Source: Chelonoidis abingdonii (taxonomy: Eukaryota > Chordata > Testudines > Testudinidae). Taken from it: a stretch of 64,000 bases of DNA. Every line of letters begins with the position of its first letter. Position 1 is the first letter of the stretch. Made by a program: the position numbers and the translations under genes. The stretch covers positions 7,964,396 to 8,028,395 of the forward strand of contig NC_133777.1 of assembly GCF_003597395.2 (NCBI RefSeq), read 5' to 3'. Under the pieces are notes generated by a model, which saw only the letters and a program-made list of their open reading frames with translations, did not search any database and had not been told where the DNA came from. Of this stretch, positions 46,261-57,701 are shown in pieces.

Positions 46261-47149
46261 TCACATCACCACGATGTTTTGTCATCCCTTCATGACACAG
46301 TGTTATCACCATGTGACATCACAATGTAAAGTCACCATGTTGCAGCCTGATGACATCACAACAGCAAGAAACCATCATCAGACCAGTTTAATTCATTGCA
46401 AATGACAGGGTAGCCCTGGGGGTCAATCTGAGAGATATCAGGATAGGGGCAGCCTGGTGCAGCAGGTCTGAGGTGGGCCAGCTAGGATCCGATCACCTCT
46501 CCTACCCAAGAGACCGCCAGTTCTGAATGTCCATGTGCTGGTGCCCAATATTAGGGGGAAGCCATGTCAGAGAGAGCCACTAACAGTGATGTCAAAATGT
46601 TGCTCTGTTGAAAATTTGATCATGAATAGCTCAACTGTTTTATCATGATAATTCTTCCAGCTTAGTGGGTTGTTTTGTGTCCCTTGGAGGCTGCCAGGAT
46701 CCTGTTACCACACTACCCCAACCAGGGATCAGGCCCCATGGTGCTAGCACACATGGTTCTAGTCAAGCCCTTCGTGCGATATAGCACACAAGTGGGTTGT
46801 ACCAGCCTAGAGCTTAGCACAGCTGCACCTGTTGCAGGAGGCTCACTAACTGGCTACCTCCACTCAACCCATCTGGCCTCCAGTTAACAAACAAGGTGGC
46901 CAAAAAGATGATCTTCCTCTTGGAATTTCTGGATAGCCAAGTGGCCATCTTGGGGTTCAACCCAACCATCCCTTGATGGACACGCTCCCCAACACACATG
47001 TGCCTATCTTCCCTGCTGCTTTAGTCTGGGACATCTTTTCCTGCCATTTAGAGGGGATCACTGAGCTACCTTGGAGCATTCTGATACCATCCAAAATATT
47101 AGTGGCAGGTGTGGTGCTGAATGGAGTTGGGGGCACAGGGATAGTTATT
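46261..47149. other. No gene; ATGACATCAC words
   Basis: Between about 46090 and 46380 the word GATGACATCAC or a close form recurs at irregular spacing. Otherwise unremarkable. Confidence 0.35.
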
Positions 47150-47500
47150 TATTTATAGATATTTATTTGTATTATCATTGCATCTAGAAACCCCAGTTAT
47201 GGCCCAGGACCCCATTAAGCTAGTCCCTGTACAAACATAGAACAAAAAGGTGCTCTCCACTCCCTCTGAGTATGAGACAAGAGAAACAGATGGATACAGC
47301 CAGCCCGACAAGGGAGCACAAGAAAACAATGAGACAATTGCTTTGTGTGGCATCTCAGCACTGCAGCGGTAGGTTATTTTTGATCTATCCGAGCACAAGG
47401 GAATGTGACCGAACTGAATGGTCACTCTCCTTAAGGTGAGGACACTGGGAGGTTTGCTGGTGTCAGCAGGGCTCAGAGTGGAGAAGAGTTTAAATGTGAA
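47150..47500 (-). repeat. CORE-SINE/MIR-like, diverged
   Basis: Reverse-strand CORE-SINE layout: TATTTGTATTATCATTGCATC, CCCCAGTTATGGCCCAGGAC, CCATTAAGCTAGTCCCTGTAC, AAACATAGAAC. Matches the same region of 53930-54240. The right half is poorly preserved. Confidence 0.5.
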
Positions 47501-47599
47501 ACCCAATAACTTCTCAGATGGTTAAAAATGTTTAACTGGGTGTTGCCGTGAGGACAGCCAGGGACTGTTAGTACTTTGTAAAGCAGATGCTCTCCAGGC

Positions 47600-48010
47600 T
47601 TCACACACCACTTGGCTAATACTCCCCAGTGCTGCCCTCCAGCTCCCTTGCTATTCCTGGCTTAGGCCCCCAGAAAGCCCTGCTAGCTCAGTCTTGATTC
47701 CAGCTCTGCCAATCCTCTTTGGTCTTCACTGGCAACATCCTGTGCTAGTCCAGTGCTGGGTTCTTGCAGACCTGCGAGCCCACCTCAGTCCTCACTTGCA
47801 GCATCGCCAGTTATTCCAGTCCCGCGTTCCCACACAGCTCAGTGCCTCAGCTGCATCCTCTCCTGCAGCACCCAGTAGCTGCCAGTGTTTTCAGTGGGAA
47901 CTGCTGGTTGCTGAACTCTGTGTCTCTTACACAGCTCTGGTATTGCATGTCAGTCCTTACCTGCAGCACCCCCCTGATATCCTCACGCTAGACCCCCCAG
48001 AACACTGCCA
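47600..48010 (+). repeat. Degenerate periodic repeat
   Basis: Pyrimidine-rich text in which CAGTCCT(C or T)AC(T or C)TGCAGCA recurs (about 47786 and 47950, with a partial TCTCCTGCAGCACCC at 47858). No protein-coding meaning. Related words occur at 28735. Confidence 0.4.
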
Positions 48011-48040
48011 AATCTGACCAGGAGCAGCCCGTGCTCATTA

Positions 48041-48640
48041 ACATAACATAAGAAAGACCCTACTGGGTCAGACCAAAGGTCCATCAAACCCAGTATCCTG
48101 TCTTCCGACAGTGGCCAATGCCAGGTGCTACACAGGGAATGAACAGAACAGATAATCATCAAGTGATCCATCCCCTGTTGCTTATTCACAGCTTCTGGCA
48201 AACAGAGGCTAGGGACACCATTGCTGTCCATCCTGGCTAATAGCCATTGATGGACCTATCCTCCATGAATTTATCTAGTTCTTTTTTGAACACTGTTATG
48301 GTCTTGGCCTTCACAACATCCTCTGGCAAGGAGTTCCACAGCTTGACTGTGCGTTGTGTGAAGAAATATTTCCTTTTATTTGTTTTAAACCTGCTGCCTA
48401 TTAATTTCATTTGGTGACCCCTAGTTCTTATGTTCTGAGAAGTAGTAAACAACACTTCCTTATCTGCTTTCTCTACACCAGTCATGATTTTATAGACCTC
48501 AATCATATCCCCCCTTAGTCATCTCTTTTCCAAGCTGAAATGTCCCAGTCTTATTAATCTCTCCTCATAAGTAAGTTGTTCCATACCCCTAATTATTTTT
48601 GTTGCCCTTTTCTGAACCTTGTCCAATTCCAGCATAATTT
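48041..48640 (-). mobile_element. CR1 LINE 3' end
   Basis: Reverse-strand CR1 with ORF2 C terminus and complete 3' UTR. The 3' end on the reverse strand has GGTCTGACCCAGTAGGG and short ATGTTATGTTAA-type terminal repeats (plus-strand TTAACATAACATAAG at 48039-48052). The 3' UTR carries CACTGTCGGAAGACAGGATA. Confidence 0.9.
48237..48506 (-). pseudogene. CR1 ORF2 C-terminal remnant
   Basis: An 89-codon reverse-strand frame. Landmarks are [42 protein letters not shown] and FKKELDKFM, in the order known for the C terminus of CR1 ORF2 (the end of the endonuclease/RT polyprotein). The natural stop follows. Everything upstream is truncated, so it cannot work as a retrotransposase. Confidence 0.85.
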
Positions 48641-48751
48641 CAGTCCTGAGTTTTCAGAATCCTCAGATCACCGAGAGTTTGAGTTTATCAAAGGGAATAA
48701 TAAGAGCAATAGTAATGTAACCAATGATTTTAGTTTATCGTTCATTTATTG

Positions 48752-49546
48752 TGTGATGTTATAATTAACTAACATGTTACGTCAGATATAATCACTGTAT
48801 GTTAAATAGAGTTAAATTGTAGGATTATAGACGTATAAGATTGATTAGTAGTTAGAAGTATTAGATATCTAAGTAAGCAGAGCTGAAATGTAAGGCCTAC
48901 AGGCTGAGGCTTGCAAGATTGTAGCTTAAGCCATACTGGGCCATAGAGATAAGAAATGCTGACATAAGTAAATGACCTTAGAATAACCCAGTGCCCTAAG
49001 ATTACGGGAGAAGTACCACCAAGTGGTAATAGTGTGAACAGCAAAAGAAATTTTTTGCTTACAAGATACCCAGTACGGTAATCACATTTTTTAACACATG
49101 CCCTAACCACAGGGAGCATGATGTGTAGAAATGCTAATGAGGTATTGTCAGAATTACATTATAAAAGAAGGTGCCTAGATTAGGAAAATCGAGCTCCTTA
49201 TGGGAAACTCCAGCAGGAACCATCCCTCTTCTGTTGATCGAGCCATGAGAGACCCCAGACCCTAACACTGTTGTTAAGGATGTGAGTAGAAGTATATTTG
49301 TACGGTGTGCGTAGGTCTGTATAGAATTTCTATATGCCTGGGTAATCATAGCTTTAACCGTAACTTTAATGAAATTTACAAAATAGACTAAACCTTGTAC
49401 TCGTGAATGTCTGTGTGGTCACTGTCCTTGGTCTTCGCGTGTTCCTAGACACTCTAAAGCCAAAGCAAGTAGCCGAGGTGACTTTCATGCTGTTAAGCTT
49501 GAACCTGTAATGACCAGAACCGAACCCCTGGTGTTGAAATATCACA
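48752..49546 (+). mobile_element. Solo LTR-like element, family D
   Basis: 795 bp from TGTGATGTTATAATTAAC to AAATATCACA, giving TG...CA ends that are inverted (TGTGAT/ATCACA). It has CATTATAAAAGAAGG at about 49157 as a TATA box, and a 3' AT-rich tail. The flanks (TTATTG and TTACAA) show no clear duplication. Recognised as LTR-like from form. Internal genes absent. Confidence 0.55.
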
Positions 49547-50315
49547 TTACAAAATCCACTTTAAATAAAATAAAAAGCTACAATAATACTAATAATTAAA
49601 AAAAACCTAGGGGTAAAACTTGGCTCCCTGACCTTGGAGCAGTGATTCTCACGTGTCCTCCAGCCAATCTAAGCTGGTTCATTAGCCCGAGTGTGCATTC
49701 CAGACAGTCCCTTGCAGATAGAAGGCATGAATCCCGGTCAGGTGCCAGCTTTCCAGTTCATTACAGTGCAGAGGTCTGGTTACACATTGTTTGGGTTTTG
49801 TGCAGTCCTAGAGGGCCCAGGGAGCATCATTGGTTTAAAAGCCTCCCACATGATCTCACAGTTTTATTCTCAACAAATAAACAGAAGGCAGGGAGTGCAG
49901 GCACGCTGGGTACCACAGCCCAGGCTTCAGACTAGATCGGTACCACTTCGAGCTATACCCTGCACGCAGAAAATGCTGGGCTGGCTTGTTCACCAAACAG
50001 AGCTGGTGAATAGAGCTTTCTCAGGATTTCTTCTGGTGCTCAGATGGCTTTAGAATGACAGTTGTCTTAGTCATTTACCGGGGATTGACCCCTATCTCCA
50101 CAGCAAAAAGAGTGAGTCTTGGCAGAGCTAAAGAACCAAGTTCCTGAGCTAGTAGCCTTCTATCCACTGCAGATCAGGCACAGAGGGGGACACACTGAGC
50201 AGTAGGTTGCAGCTTTAATATTTCTGACTCTAAATCTCTTTACCCTCATCATCTTGCACTGCAGCCGCCATCATTGCAGGTCAGCACTGGAGGGCGTTTT
50301 CTTTGGTGCCCCTAA
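49547..50315. other. No recognisable feature
   Basis: Begins AT-rich (AAATAAAATAAAAAGC near 49563), then unique. No gene. Confidence 0.35.
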
Positions 50316-50576
50316 GGGTATGTCTACACAGCGGTGAAACACCCATGACGGGCCTGGGTCAGCTGAATCAGGCTTGCAGGGCTCAGGCTCTGGGGCTCTG
50401 ATGCAGATGTTTGGGCCTGGGCTTTGGGACCCTACAAGGGGGGAGAGTCTCTCTCAGAGCCTGGATTCCAGTCTGAGCTCAAATGAATACAATGCTATTT
50501 TTAGACCTGCATCCTGACCCCCATGAGCCCAAGTCAGCTGACCCAGGCTCTGAGTTGGTTCTCTGGGTTTTTAATG
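50316..50576. mobile_element. Palindromic GC-rich MITE
   Basis: Starts GGGTATGTCTACACAGC and contains GGGCCTGGGTCAGCTGAATC on the left, with the matching AAGTCAGCTGACCCAGGCTC on the right, so the two halves are complementary. The right terminal TIR is lost. A common reptile MITE type. Confidence 0.6.
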
Positions 50577-51729
50577 GTTGCGATGGGTAATAACTGCTGG
50601 CGTCACTAGGAGAGTTCACTTAAAGGTAAATCAGATCTCGTGTCTCAGGGCATCATCGTATCGTCACAGGGCTCAGAAAGGAAGAGACAGGTACAGGGTT
50701 GCACAGGTGCATTATGGCGTTATTGACGCATGGAATGTCACGGGGAGACTTCAGGTCCTTGTCTCACCTGTCTGTAGGTGTGCACATACAACACTGGGCT
50801 CACACAGATACCACTCCCCACCCCTCCATCCTCCACCATCTGATTGGTTTATCTCCCCTCAGAGGGTCCAAATCTCTGCATGTTGTTTTCCCTGCTCATG
50901 GGGGTGCCGGGGTGTCGATATCCTTCCAGCCAATAGAACATGCAGACGAGGCCTACAGATGATCCTGATGCAGATGGGGTGCTCTGGCAAAGGACAGGAT
51001 GAGCCCCAGGGTCCTGGCACCTTTCGAATCACACTGCCAATACCTGGCTGGGACAGCTCCAGGGGTCCCTGGAATCCTGCTGGCCTCTGAAGCCATGTTG
51101 TGCGCTTCTGCCTCTGCTACATCAGTCTGTCTCCTACTCAGCAGCTTCCACATATCTGGCCACTAGGATGGCAGAGAATCTACCCTGGACGTGCTCTGGA
51201 AACAGCCAAGTGATGATCTAATGCTCGAGAGAAGAGCCTCATGGGAAAGAGGGGTGACGTCTCCTGTTGAGTGACCAAGCTCAGGGTGTTTCAGTCTTCA
51301 TCTTGGAAGGGGACTCTATCTCATGAGGAACCTCCCACTAGCTGGGTCTTAATACACCATAGATGCCCATGGATTTCCCAGCTGTATCTCAGAGCAGCTA
51401 ATGCTCCCAGACTCCTGGATTTGTGCTGAATAAAAGAAGGTTGGGTTTGGGATCTGGCCACAGAGTTTGATGACCTCAGACTTCAGTGGAGTGGGGTCCC
51501 AACACCAGCCCTTGCTGTAGCAGCCCATCCCCAGAGCTGGGCTGGCAGAAGAAGTTGACCTGTGAGGAGCAGCAGCAGGAAACCTGTTCCAGAAACATGG
51601 AGGGGAGTAAAGAGCCAGCTGAGAGCAAGCCCATGAGTGCATGTGTATAAGTCTGCGCATAACACCGGGGGGGAGCGTGTTGTGTGGCTGGTCCCCAGAG
51701 AAGACATGAGCTTAGCAAGCAGTGGAGTT
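50577..51729. other. No recognisable feature
   Basis: About 1.15 kb. Overlapping frames up to 170 codons (50578-51090) lack family text. Confidence 0.35.
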
Positions 51730-52082
51730 AGTCCTTTGTGAGGAAGAGAGTTTGGATAACAGGTGGCTCTTTGATGTAGCAGGAAAAGGTAGGACAAGAG
51801 CCAATGGTTGGAAGGTGAACCTAGGACTGGACAGAGGGCATTCATTTTTAACAGTTGGGGTCATTAGCCCTTGGCAGGACGTAGTGAAGGATGTGATGGA
51901 TTCTCCATCACCTGACACCTTTAAATAGAGCCTAGGTATTTTTCTAGAAGAAATACTCTAGCTCAGTCAGAGGTTATGGGTGTGAAGCAGGAATTACTGG
52001 GTCAGGCTTTATGACCCGTGTTGTACAGGAGGTCAGGTCAGCTGAATATAACGGTTCCTCCTGGCCTTAAAGTCTATGAATT
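51730..52082 (+). mobile_element. CR1 LINE 3' end
   Basis: Plus-strand CR1. ORF2 C-terminal text RTRANGWKVNLGL and VVKDVMDSPS lies in frame (51800-51910), ending in a stop. The 3' UTR follows with GACCCGTGTTGTACAGGAGG and CCTTAAAGTCTATGAATT. Confidence 0.85.
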
Positions 52083-52435
52083 TAGCTCAACTAGCAGAGG
52101 CCTGTGCTTTTGGAACTAAGGTCCCAGGCACAGTCTTTGCTGATAACCCATGATGGGGGCCATGTTGCAGCCATATGCTTGTGTATGGACCGGGTGTGGC
52201 CTCTGTCATGAGTTAGATCACCTGGTCATCGCCACAGGTACCAAATGTTTATAAACAGGGTTGTTTTATAAGGACATTGACCCTTTGGCAGTTGAAAGGT
52301 TTGCATCTCTTCACGTGTTACTGCACTGGCAAGGAAAGAAGAAAAGAAGAGTGAGCAGGAAAGAGAAGGCCACAGGTATCTGTATCTGTCTGTGTTAACT
52401 GTTGCTAGAGATAGGCAGCATTGTCTAGTTCTCTC
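52083..52435. other. No recognisable feature
   Basis: No gene or repeat identified. Confidence 0.35.
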
Positions 52436-52439
52436 ACTT

Positions 52440-52610
52440 GTGTTTAGAGACAGAACCTCCTGAATTCCAGCGCCAACCTTTCCATTGAGTCCCTCTCTGG
52501 CTTAGAGAAAGTCGGTGAGCTTTTGTGTGTCTCTCTTTTCTCCATCTGTAAAACAAGGAGAACTCAGCTGCCTGCTTTGTGGGGACACTGGGGATAAGTG
52601 AGGGATTGCA
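52440..52610 (+). repeat. MIR SINE, diverged
   Basis: Plus-strand MIR-like text: CCTGAATTCCAGCGCC, TCTCTTTTCTCCATCTGTAA, CAAGGAGAACTC, GGGGATAAGTGAGG. Confidence 0.5.
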
Positions 52611-53929
52611 GCATGCAAAGAATTCCTCCTCCGCCTCCCTTTTCTCCAGCGCTGGTCATTCCACTGCCCGTTCTTGTCTCTTGTTGACAGCATTCTAAGC
52701 TTCTAAGCTCAGGAAGGCTGCAAGGGCTCCCTGGAATTCAGAAACAAGAAATGGCCGGGCATCTACTCTGAGGCACCATAAACAGATGAAGCCGCACTTT
52801 TGCAGGGAGGTGACATTGACGGATCGGTCCCTCTTCCTCCTGCCAACTCCTGGGAATCCATCTCGGGTTTCACTTCCTGCTGTTTATCACTGGGCCCATA
52901 TTGGGTGCAATCTGGACCTTCCAGCAGGATCTATTCCTGGCTCTGCCACTTTACTGTAACCACCCACTAGGATGTGGGCTATTGAGCCATTATTCCACTC
53001 TAATGCTTCACTTCTCCACCAACGCCCAGGTTCTCCATCATCTTCTGAGTTACTGAGAATGGGCCCCAAGCTTCAAAACCAGCCGGAACATGGCAGGTCC
53101 TCAGAAAAGCATCAGTGCCAACCAACATGGCCGTGGAGCTGTTCCTGTAAAGGGGAGATGTTCGTCTGCACTTCCTGGCTAGCCTGATGCCAATAAGACA
53201 TGATGTGGCAGTGCATTTCTAAGAGACAGGTGTTCCTGGGTTTCTGAAGCAGGAGGCTAAAGAAAGGCCAGAGAGTCTGTACCCCACGAGAAGCGCAAAA
53301 AATAAATGGAAGCGTGCCTGCTCAAATGTCTATTTACAGTTATCAGGTGGACTATGGCCTTGGTTCTGTGCCCATTGGAGTCAGTGGGAGATTGGGCCCT
53401 TTATAAACAAAATTAATGGATCTTCTCAGACTCGTGTGTTTCCTGGCTGTTATTGACATTGTACAGCATCCCTGGCGGCCAATCAGAAAGCTGCGTCTGG
53501 GCCTAACCTGTGTTCCAAAGCCATCTCATAAGCTGGGCTGAGGAAGCAGCTCCGATTCCCTAGCGCTGGGGCTGGTGGGTTGACTGTCTCCTGTCACTCG
53601 AAGCTGTGCTATGCCTGCTGATTGCAACAGCAGAAGGTGACGAATGTCCCTGAGCCCCGGGCAACTTTATATTTATAAATTGTTGTGGAGCAATGTGCTC
53701 TCTAAGAGCTTGTTGGCTATAAGCCGCAGAGATCTTTCCATCCACCTGGCAGCCAGACCTGAACCTGAGCTGGATTCTGTTTCCTTTGCAAGGGAAGAGG
53801 CTGCTCTTCTTTAATGGAGCATTTCTAGACAGGAGACAATGGTGATTCCTTTGCAATGGGTGTTTCCTGCTCTGTCCCCAATAACCCAGGCCGGCTTCCA
53901 TTAGCCGCGTGCTTTTAAGGCAAAATTAG
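52611..53929. other. No recognisable feature
   Basis: Unique sequence of 1.3 kb. CCCATTGGAGTCAGTGGGAG at 53371 is palindromic-MITE vocabulary. Confidence 0.35.
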
Positions 53930-54240
53930 TCTTTATTTTTGTACTCTGGAAGTGCCTTGAGGCCTCAGAGGAGATCAGAGCCCCACTGTGCTTGGCACAG
54001 TACGCACATGTGATGTGAGGCAGCCTCTGCCCCAAAGAGCCTACAATGTAAATAGGCAAGACTGACCAAAGAACAACTGTTACCACCCTTTCACCCACAG
54101 GGAACTCAATCACAGAGCAATTAAATGACTTCCTCAAAGTCACACAGGGAGTATGTAGGAGAGCCAGAGATCAGACCCACATCACCTGAGGCCTCGCCTA
54201 AGGCCTTGACCACAAGACCATTCATTCTCTCAACGGGCAG
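53930..54240 (-). repeat. CORE-SINE/MIR, long copy
   Basis: Reverse-strand SINE. TTTATTTTTGTACTCTGGAAG, GAGATCAGAGCCCCACTGTG, AAAGAGCCTACAATGTAAAT, CACAGGGAACTCAATCACAG, CCTCAAAGTCACACAGGGAG, then a head remnant GACCACAAGACCATTC. Good length for the family. Confidence 0.75.
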
Positions 54241-54267
54241 TCTCAAATATTCCCAGTCTGTGTTTGA

Positions 54268-54380
54268 CCCCGATCCTGCAACCATTACTGACAGTCCTTA
54301 CTCAAGCAAAGAATCCCACTGACTTCAATGGGTCACATGGGAGGCTACTCATCTGAGTAAGGGTTGTAGGACTGGGGCCT
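54268..54380. mobile_element. Palindromic MITE
   Basis: The left end CCCCGATCCTGCAACCATTAC and the right end GTAAGGGTTGTAGGACTGGGG are inverted repeats with four mismatches. The centre contains the motif CCACTGACTTCAATGGG. The same family as the MITE split at 24290-25224. Confidence 0.7.
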
Positions 54381-55872
54381 AACATGGTTATGGATCAGTA
54401 GTGAAATGCCCGTGAAATTCAAATGCATGCTGCTTCTGTGCCCCCTGCATTGGCCATAGCAAGACTCTGCATTCACCTGCTGTTACATGTGCAGGGCTGT
54501 ATGGTGCAAAAATGACACCAGCCTACACATCCGTCGGACACTGTGCAACGTGGAGACTGATTTTATTTGCAGGAACATCAAATGAACAATGAATTGACGC
54601 TTACAGAAGCTCTCGTAAGAGAATAGCTCATTTAGTACGATAAGCAACTATTGCACCTGCCATTCAGAGCAATTCTGTAACATCAGGTCACGTTCTGCAT
54701 TTCTGGGCCGTTCCTCTCCAGGGATCTCAAAATGCTTTACAAATATTACGAAATGAAGCCTGTATCTCACTGAGTCCGCACCTTCCTTTTCTTTGCTCTT
54801 CTCTATGTTGTTAGAGTGGCTTTTTCTTTTAATATAACTCAAGCGACAAAGCCATATCAAAGAGGAGCTTAACTTTTATCTGAAGGTGAAAAGATTCCTT
54901 TATAGGTCTCCCATTCAAGCCTTAATCAGGCCCGACCCTTCTTCAGTTTATGAGAGCTGACATGCATTACCTTACATGCCTGGTGACGAAGCTTCAGTCC
55001 TTTCCCTGTGGTGCTCTTGCTGTAGGGTTTACCCTGCAACTCCCTTTTTTGTTTGCTTGGTGGTTTGTTTTTGGAGCTGGATATGGCACAAATCTCTCCA
55101 GGAGCTAACCTGGGAACTTTGTGAAGGCAGAAGGAAATAGAAGATGGGCAGGAGATTCTGCTAACTTCCTTGGGTTACTGAGAATCCAAATAAGAATCAT
55201 AGGCCTCTTCTGTCCTCTGAGGCAGTGAGAACCAGTTGGGTTTAGCTGGAATTAAAAAGTGACCCAGAACAGGTTGAGTCTCTCAACTGCTGGCTGTGAC
55301 TCTGGAGGGAGGGGAGGGGAATCAGCACTTCCAGCAGTGGAAGACAAAAAATATTGACTGCAAAAGAATTAGCAAGAGGTAAAGCAGCAACCTCTGCTGT
55401 TTATCAGACAGCGATATCGACACTTGTAGCAGGAGCTGCATTTAAATGAAGCCACTGGAAGTAACGGTGCCGTAAGCCGTGATTGTGTCTGGAGTGAGCT
55501 CCTCTGCTGGGGCAGATCAGTGTACAGGTGCTCCACGGAACTTTATTGCAGCTATGTGGATTTACACTCGCTGAGCGCTTTCAGGTGCAACCTATAAAGG
55601 CCAGGAGAGTGGATTGGAGGAGCCTCGATCAAGCAGTGCAATCTGCAGGAGAAAAGCACTGTTTTGTCACCTGACGCTGCCTGTCCCGTGAAAGTCATCT
55701 GCCACCACATTCACCCAAGCATTAAAAAACAGAGCCGATTAGCTGTCTGTGTTGAGCACTATTATACACCCCACTCCCCGGCTGTTACCTGGTGTGGGGA
55801 AACTGAATGATGTTTGCTAGATTGGAATGGGAAGTGCCAGACAGCTAAAATGCTACCCGTTTTTACAGTTGC
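54381..55872. other. No gene; MIR scrap
   Basis: CCAGGGATCTCAAAATGCTTTAC at 54719-54740 is a MIR 3' piece. The block 55340-55720 is repeat-free with ATTTAAATGAAGCC, perhaps noncoding conserved sequence, not testable here. Confidence 0.35.
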
Positions 55873-56075
55873 ATGCAGTGTTGTTGTAGCCGTGTTGGTT
55901 CCAGGGTATTAGAGAGACAAGTAGGTGAGGCAATATCTATTATTGGACCAACTTCTGTTGGTGAGAGAAACAACCTTTCGACCTCCATTGCGCTCTTCTT
56001 CAGGACCTCTCTCACCAGCGGAAGTTGGTCCAGTAAAAGATATTATGTCACTGCCTTGTCTCCCTTTTTATTGGC
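55873..56075 (-). mobile_element. PLE-type terminal repeat with long inverted arms
   Basis: Starts on the reverse strand near 56075 and ends with ACCAACACGGCTACAACAAC (plus-strand GTTGTTGTAGCCGTGTTGGT at 55881). Arms at 55922-55968 and 56008-56055 are complementary over most of about 48 bp (GGACCAACTTC and GGTGAGAGA blocks are perfect). The enclosed 39 nt carry a hammerhead-like core. I recognise it as a reptile terminal repeat probably of PLE type, by analogy. Confidence 0.6.
55967..56008 (-). ncRNA. Hammerhead-like core within inverted repeat
   Basis: Reverse strand: CTGAAGA (56003-55997) fits CUGANGA, then a weak stem II (GAGC with GGTC, one mismatch), GAAA (55979-55976), then a region ending in TTC. 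The flanking arms GGTGAGAGA/TCTCTCACC supply a strong outer helix as stem I. On the 5' side four bases (GGTC) lie between arm and core, so the fit to a canonical hammerhead is incomplete. Confidence 0.35.
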
Positions 56076-56802
56076 AGGATCAGGAGGCTCTAGGGCAAGA
56101 TCCTGATCTCAGTCCCGCTGGTGTAAACCTGGAGTGTCCCCATCAGTGCAGTTATTCTGGATTGATGCCCGCATAGCTGAGAGCAGAATTTCACCTGCTG
56201 CTGTCTCTCCACCGATGGAAATGTTCAGAGATTTGGATTTACCCAGGAAACTGCTTTCTTGCGCTGATTTCCCAGGCTAAGCAGCAAAGAAAATCACTTG
56301 CTTAGTAGAATCCACGTAGGGGTGTAGCCTTGTGGCACAAACCATGCAGGCCTAAGTGTTCAGCTTGGCACGTAGTGTTTAGCTGCATGACTCACATCAG
56401 GGTATGAATATCTCATTTATTTTTCCCTTAAGAGGCATTGACTTAAGGGGGAATATGCTGTTTCTAGCACATACGTATTTTTTGCTACATTCGAACTGTC
56501 AGTCTCTTCTGCTAACCTGTCCGACTCACCTTTGGGTGAACTGTGGTTTATTCCTTTGGGCTGGCTTCCCTCCTGCTATGGGCCAGAGCCCCAGCTTGCG
56601 TGAATTGTCAGAGCTTTGTTGATTTCAAGAGGACTTTGCCGGCTTGCGCCAATTGAGGATCTGGCCACTCCCCACCACAAGGGGACGGGGATAAACCAGT
56701 CTAAGAACTTAAAGAGAACAAGGACAAAGCTCTGTGTGATTCATAGGCCGTGCCTGCACTTGGAGCCAGGGTTGATTTCCAGCTCACACCCTAGCTCCTG
56801 GA
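56076..56802. other. No recognisable feature
   Basis: No gene or repeat identified. Confidence 0.35.
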
Positions 56803-57080
56803 CCAGTGGTCTCCAACCTTTTTAAGCACAAGATCACTTTTTGAATTTAAGTGCAAGTTGCAACCCAGGATCTACCCTGCCCTTCCCTGAGACCCTGCCT
56901 CGCTCACTCCATCCCCTCCCTCCATCGCTCGCTCTCCCCCACCCTCACTCACTTTAACTGGGCTGGGGTAGAGGGCTGGGGTTCAGGAGGGGGTGTGGGC
57001 TCTGGGCTGGGGCTGAGGGGTTCAGTGTGGTAGGGGGCTCAGGGCTGAGCCTGGGGCAGGGGGTTGGCTTCCTCTCAAGC
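56803..57080. repeat. hAT-like end plus GC-rich block
   Basis: CCAGTGGTCTCCAACCTTTTT at 56802-56822 is a hAT/Charlie-like left terminus. GATCACTTTTTGAATTTAAG follows, then a pyrimidine-rich and a G-rich part with GGCTGGGG words. The right terminus is not identified. Confidence 0.45.
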
Positions 57081-57514
57081 CCTCTTCCCCTGCCTGTCGT
57101 CTTCTCCGCACCAGCCCTGAAAACTATCTAGAACCTTCCCATGACCCACTGGTGGCTTGTGACCTGCCTTTTGGTATAGATGCTCCTGACCTACGTTCTT
57201 TTCTTTTACCTCCATGTCTAGGCTAATGGGGTCTGAAACATACACTGTACTGCAGTGAACCATGGTTGTTACTTTAGTGAATGAGACAAAGGAACCCAGG
57301 AGCCAATAGTCAGTGAACATCTGAGCCCAGAACCTGCTGTTATTATCCACCATTTCTCTTTGGCCAAAGGGACTTTGCATCTGCCAAAAATTGCCCTCCT
57401 AGCATGAGGACAGCAGGCGTGAGGGCCAGACTATCTGACCAGTGCTGTCCCATCTCTTGAAGATCAAGCCAACCATCCTTGGAACACTATAGCTACTAAT
57501 GAACCACAATATCA
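57081..57514. other. No recognisable feature
   Basis: No gene or repeat identified. Confidence 0.35.
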
Positions 57515-57522
57515 GGACCAGG

Positions 57523-57645
57523 TAGGGCGACCAGACAGCAAATGTGAAAAATTGGGATGGGGTGGGGGGGTAATAGGAGCCTATATAAGAAAAAGACCCA
57601 AAAATCGGGACTGTCTCTATAAAATCAGGACATCTGGTCACCCTA
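57523..57645 (+). mobile_element. hAT-like MITE, copy 4
   Basis: 123 bp, TAGGGCGACCAGA to TCTGGTCACCCTA. Perfect 8-bp duplication GGACCAGG (57515-57522 and 57646-57653). A G-run is present at about 57559-57567. Confidence 0.9.
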
Positions 57646-57701
57646 GGACCAGGTCCAGCTCTAGTTGACACTGCCAGGAGATCAAAGAACTAATGGCTTG
57701 T

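Noticed and set aside
25288..57671. Similar predicted peptides near 25288-25521 and 57399-57671
   Set aside because: They are translations of two copies of the same hAT-like MITE, not a protein family.
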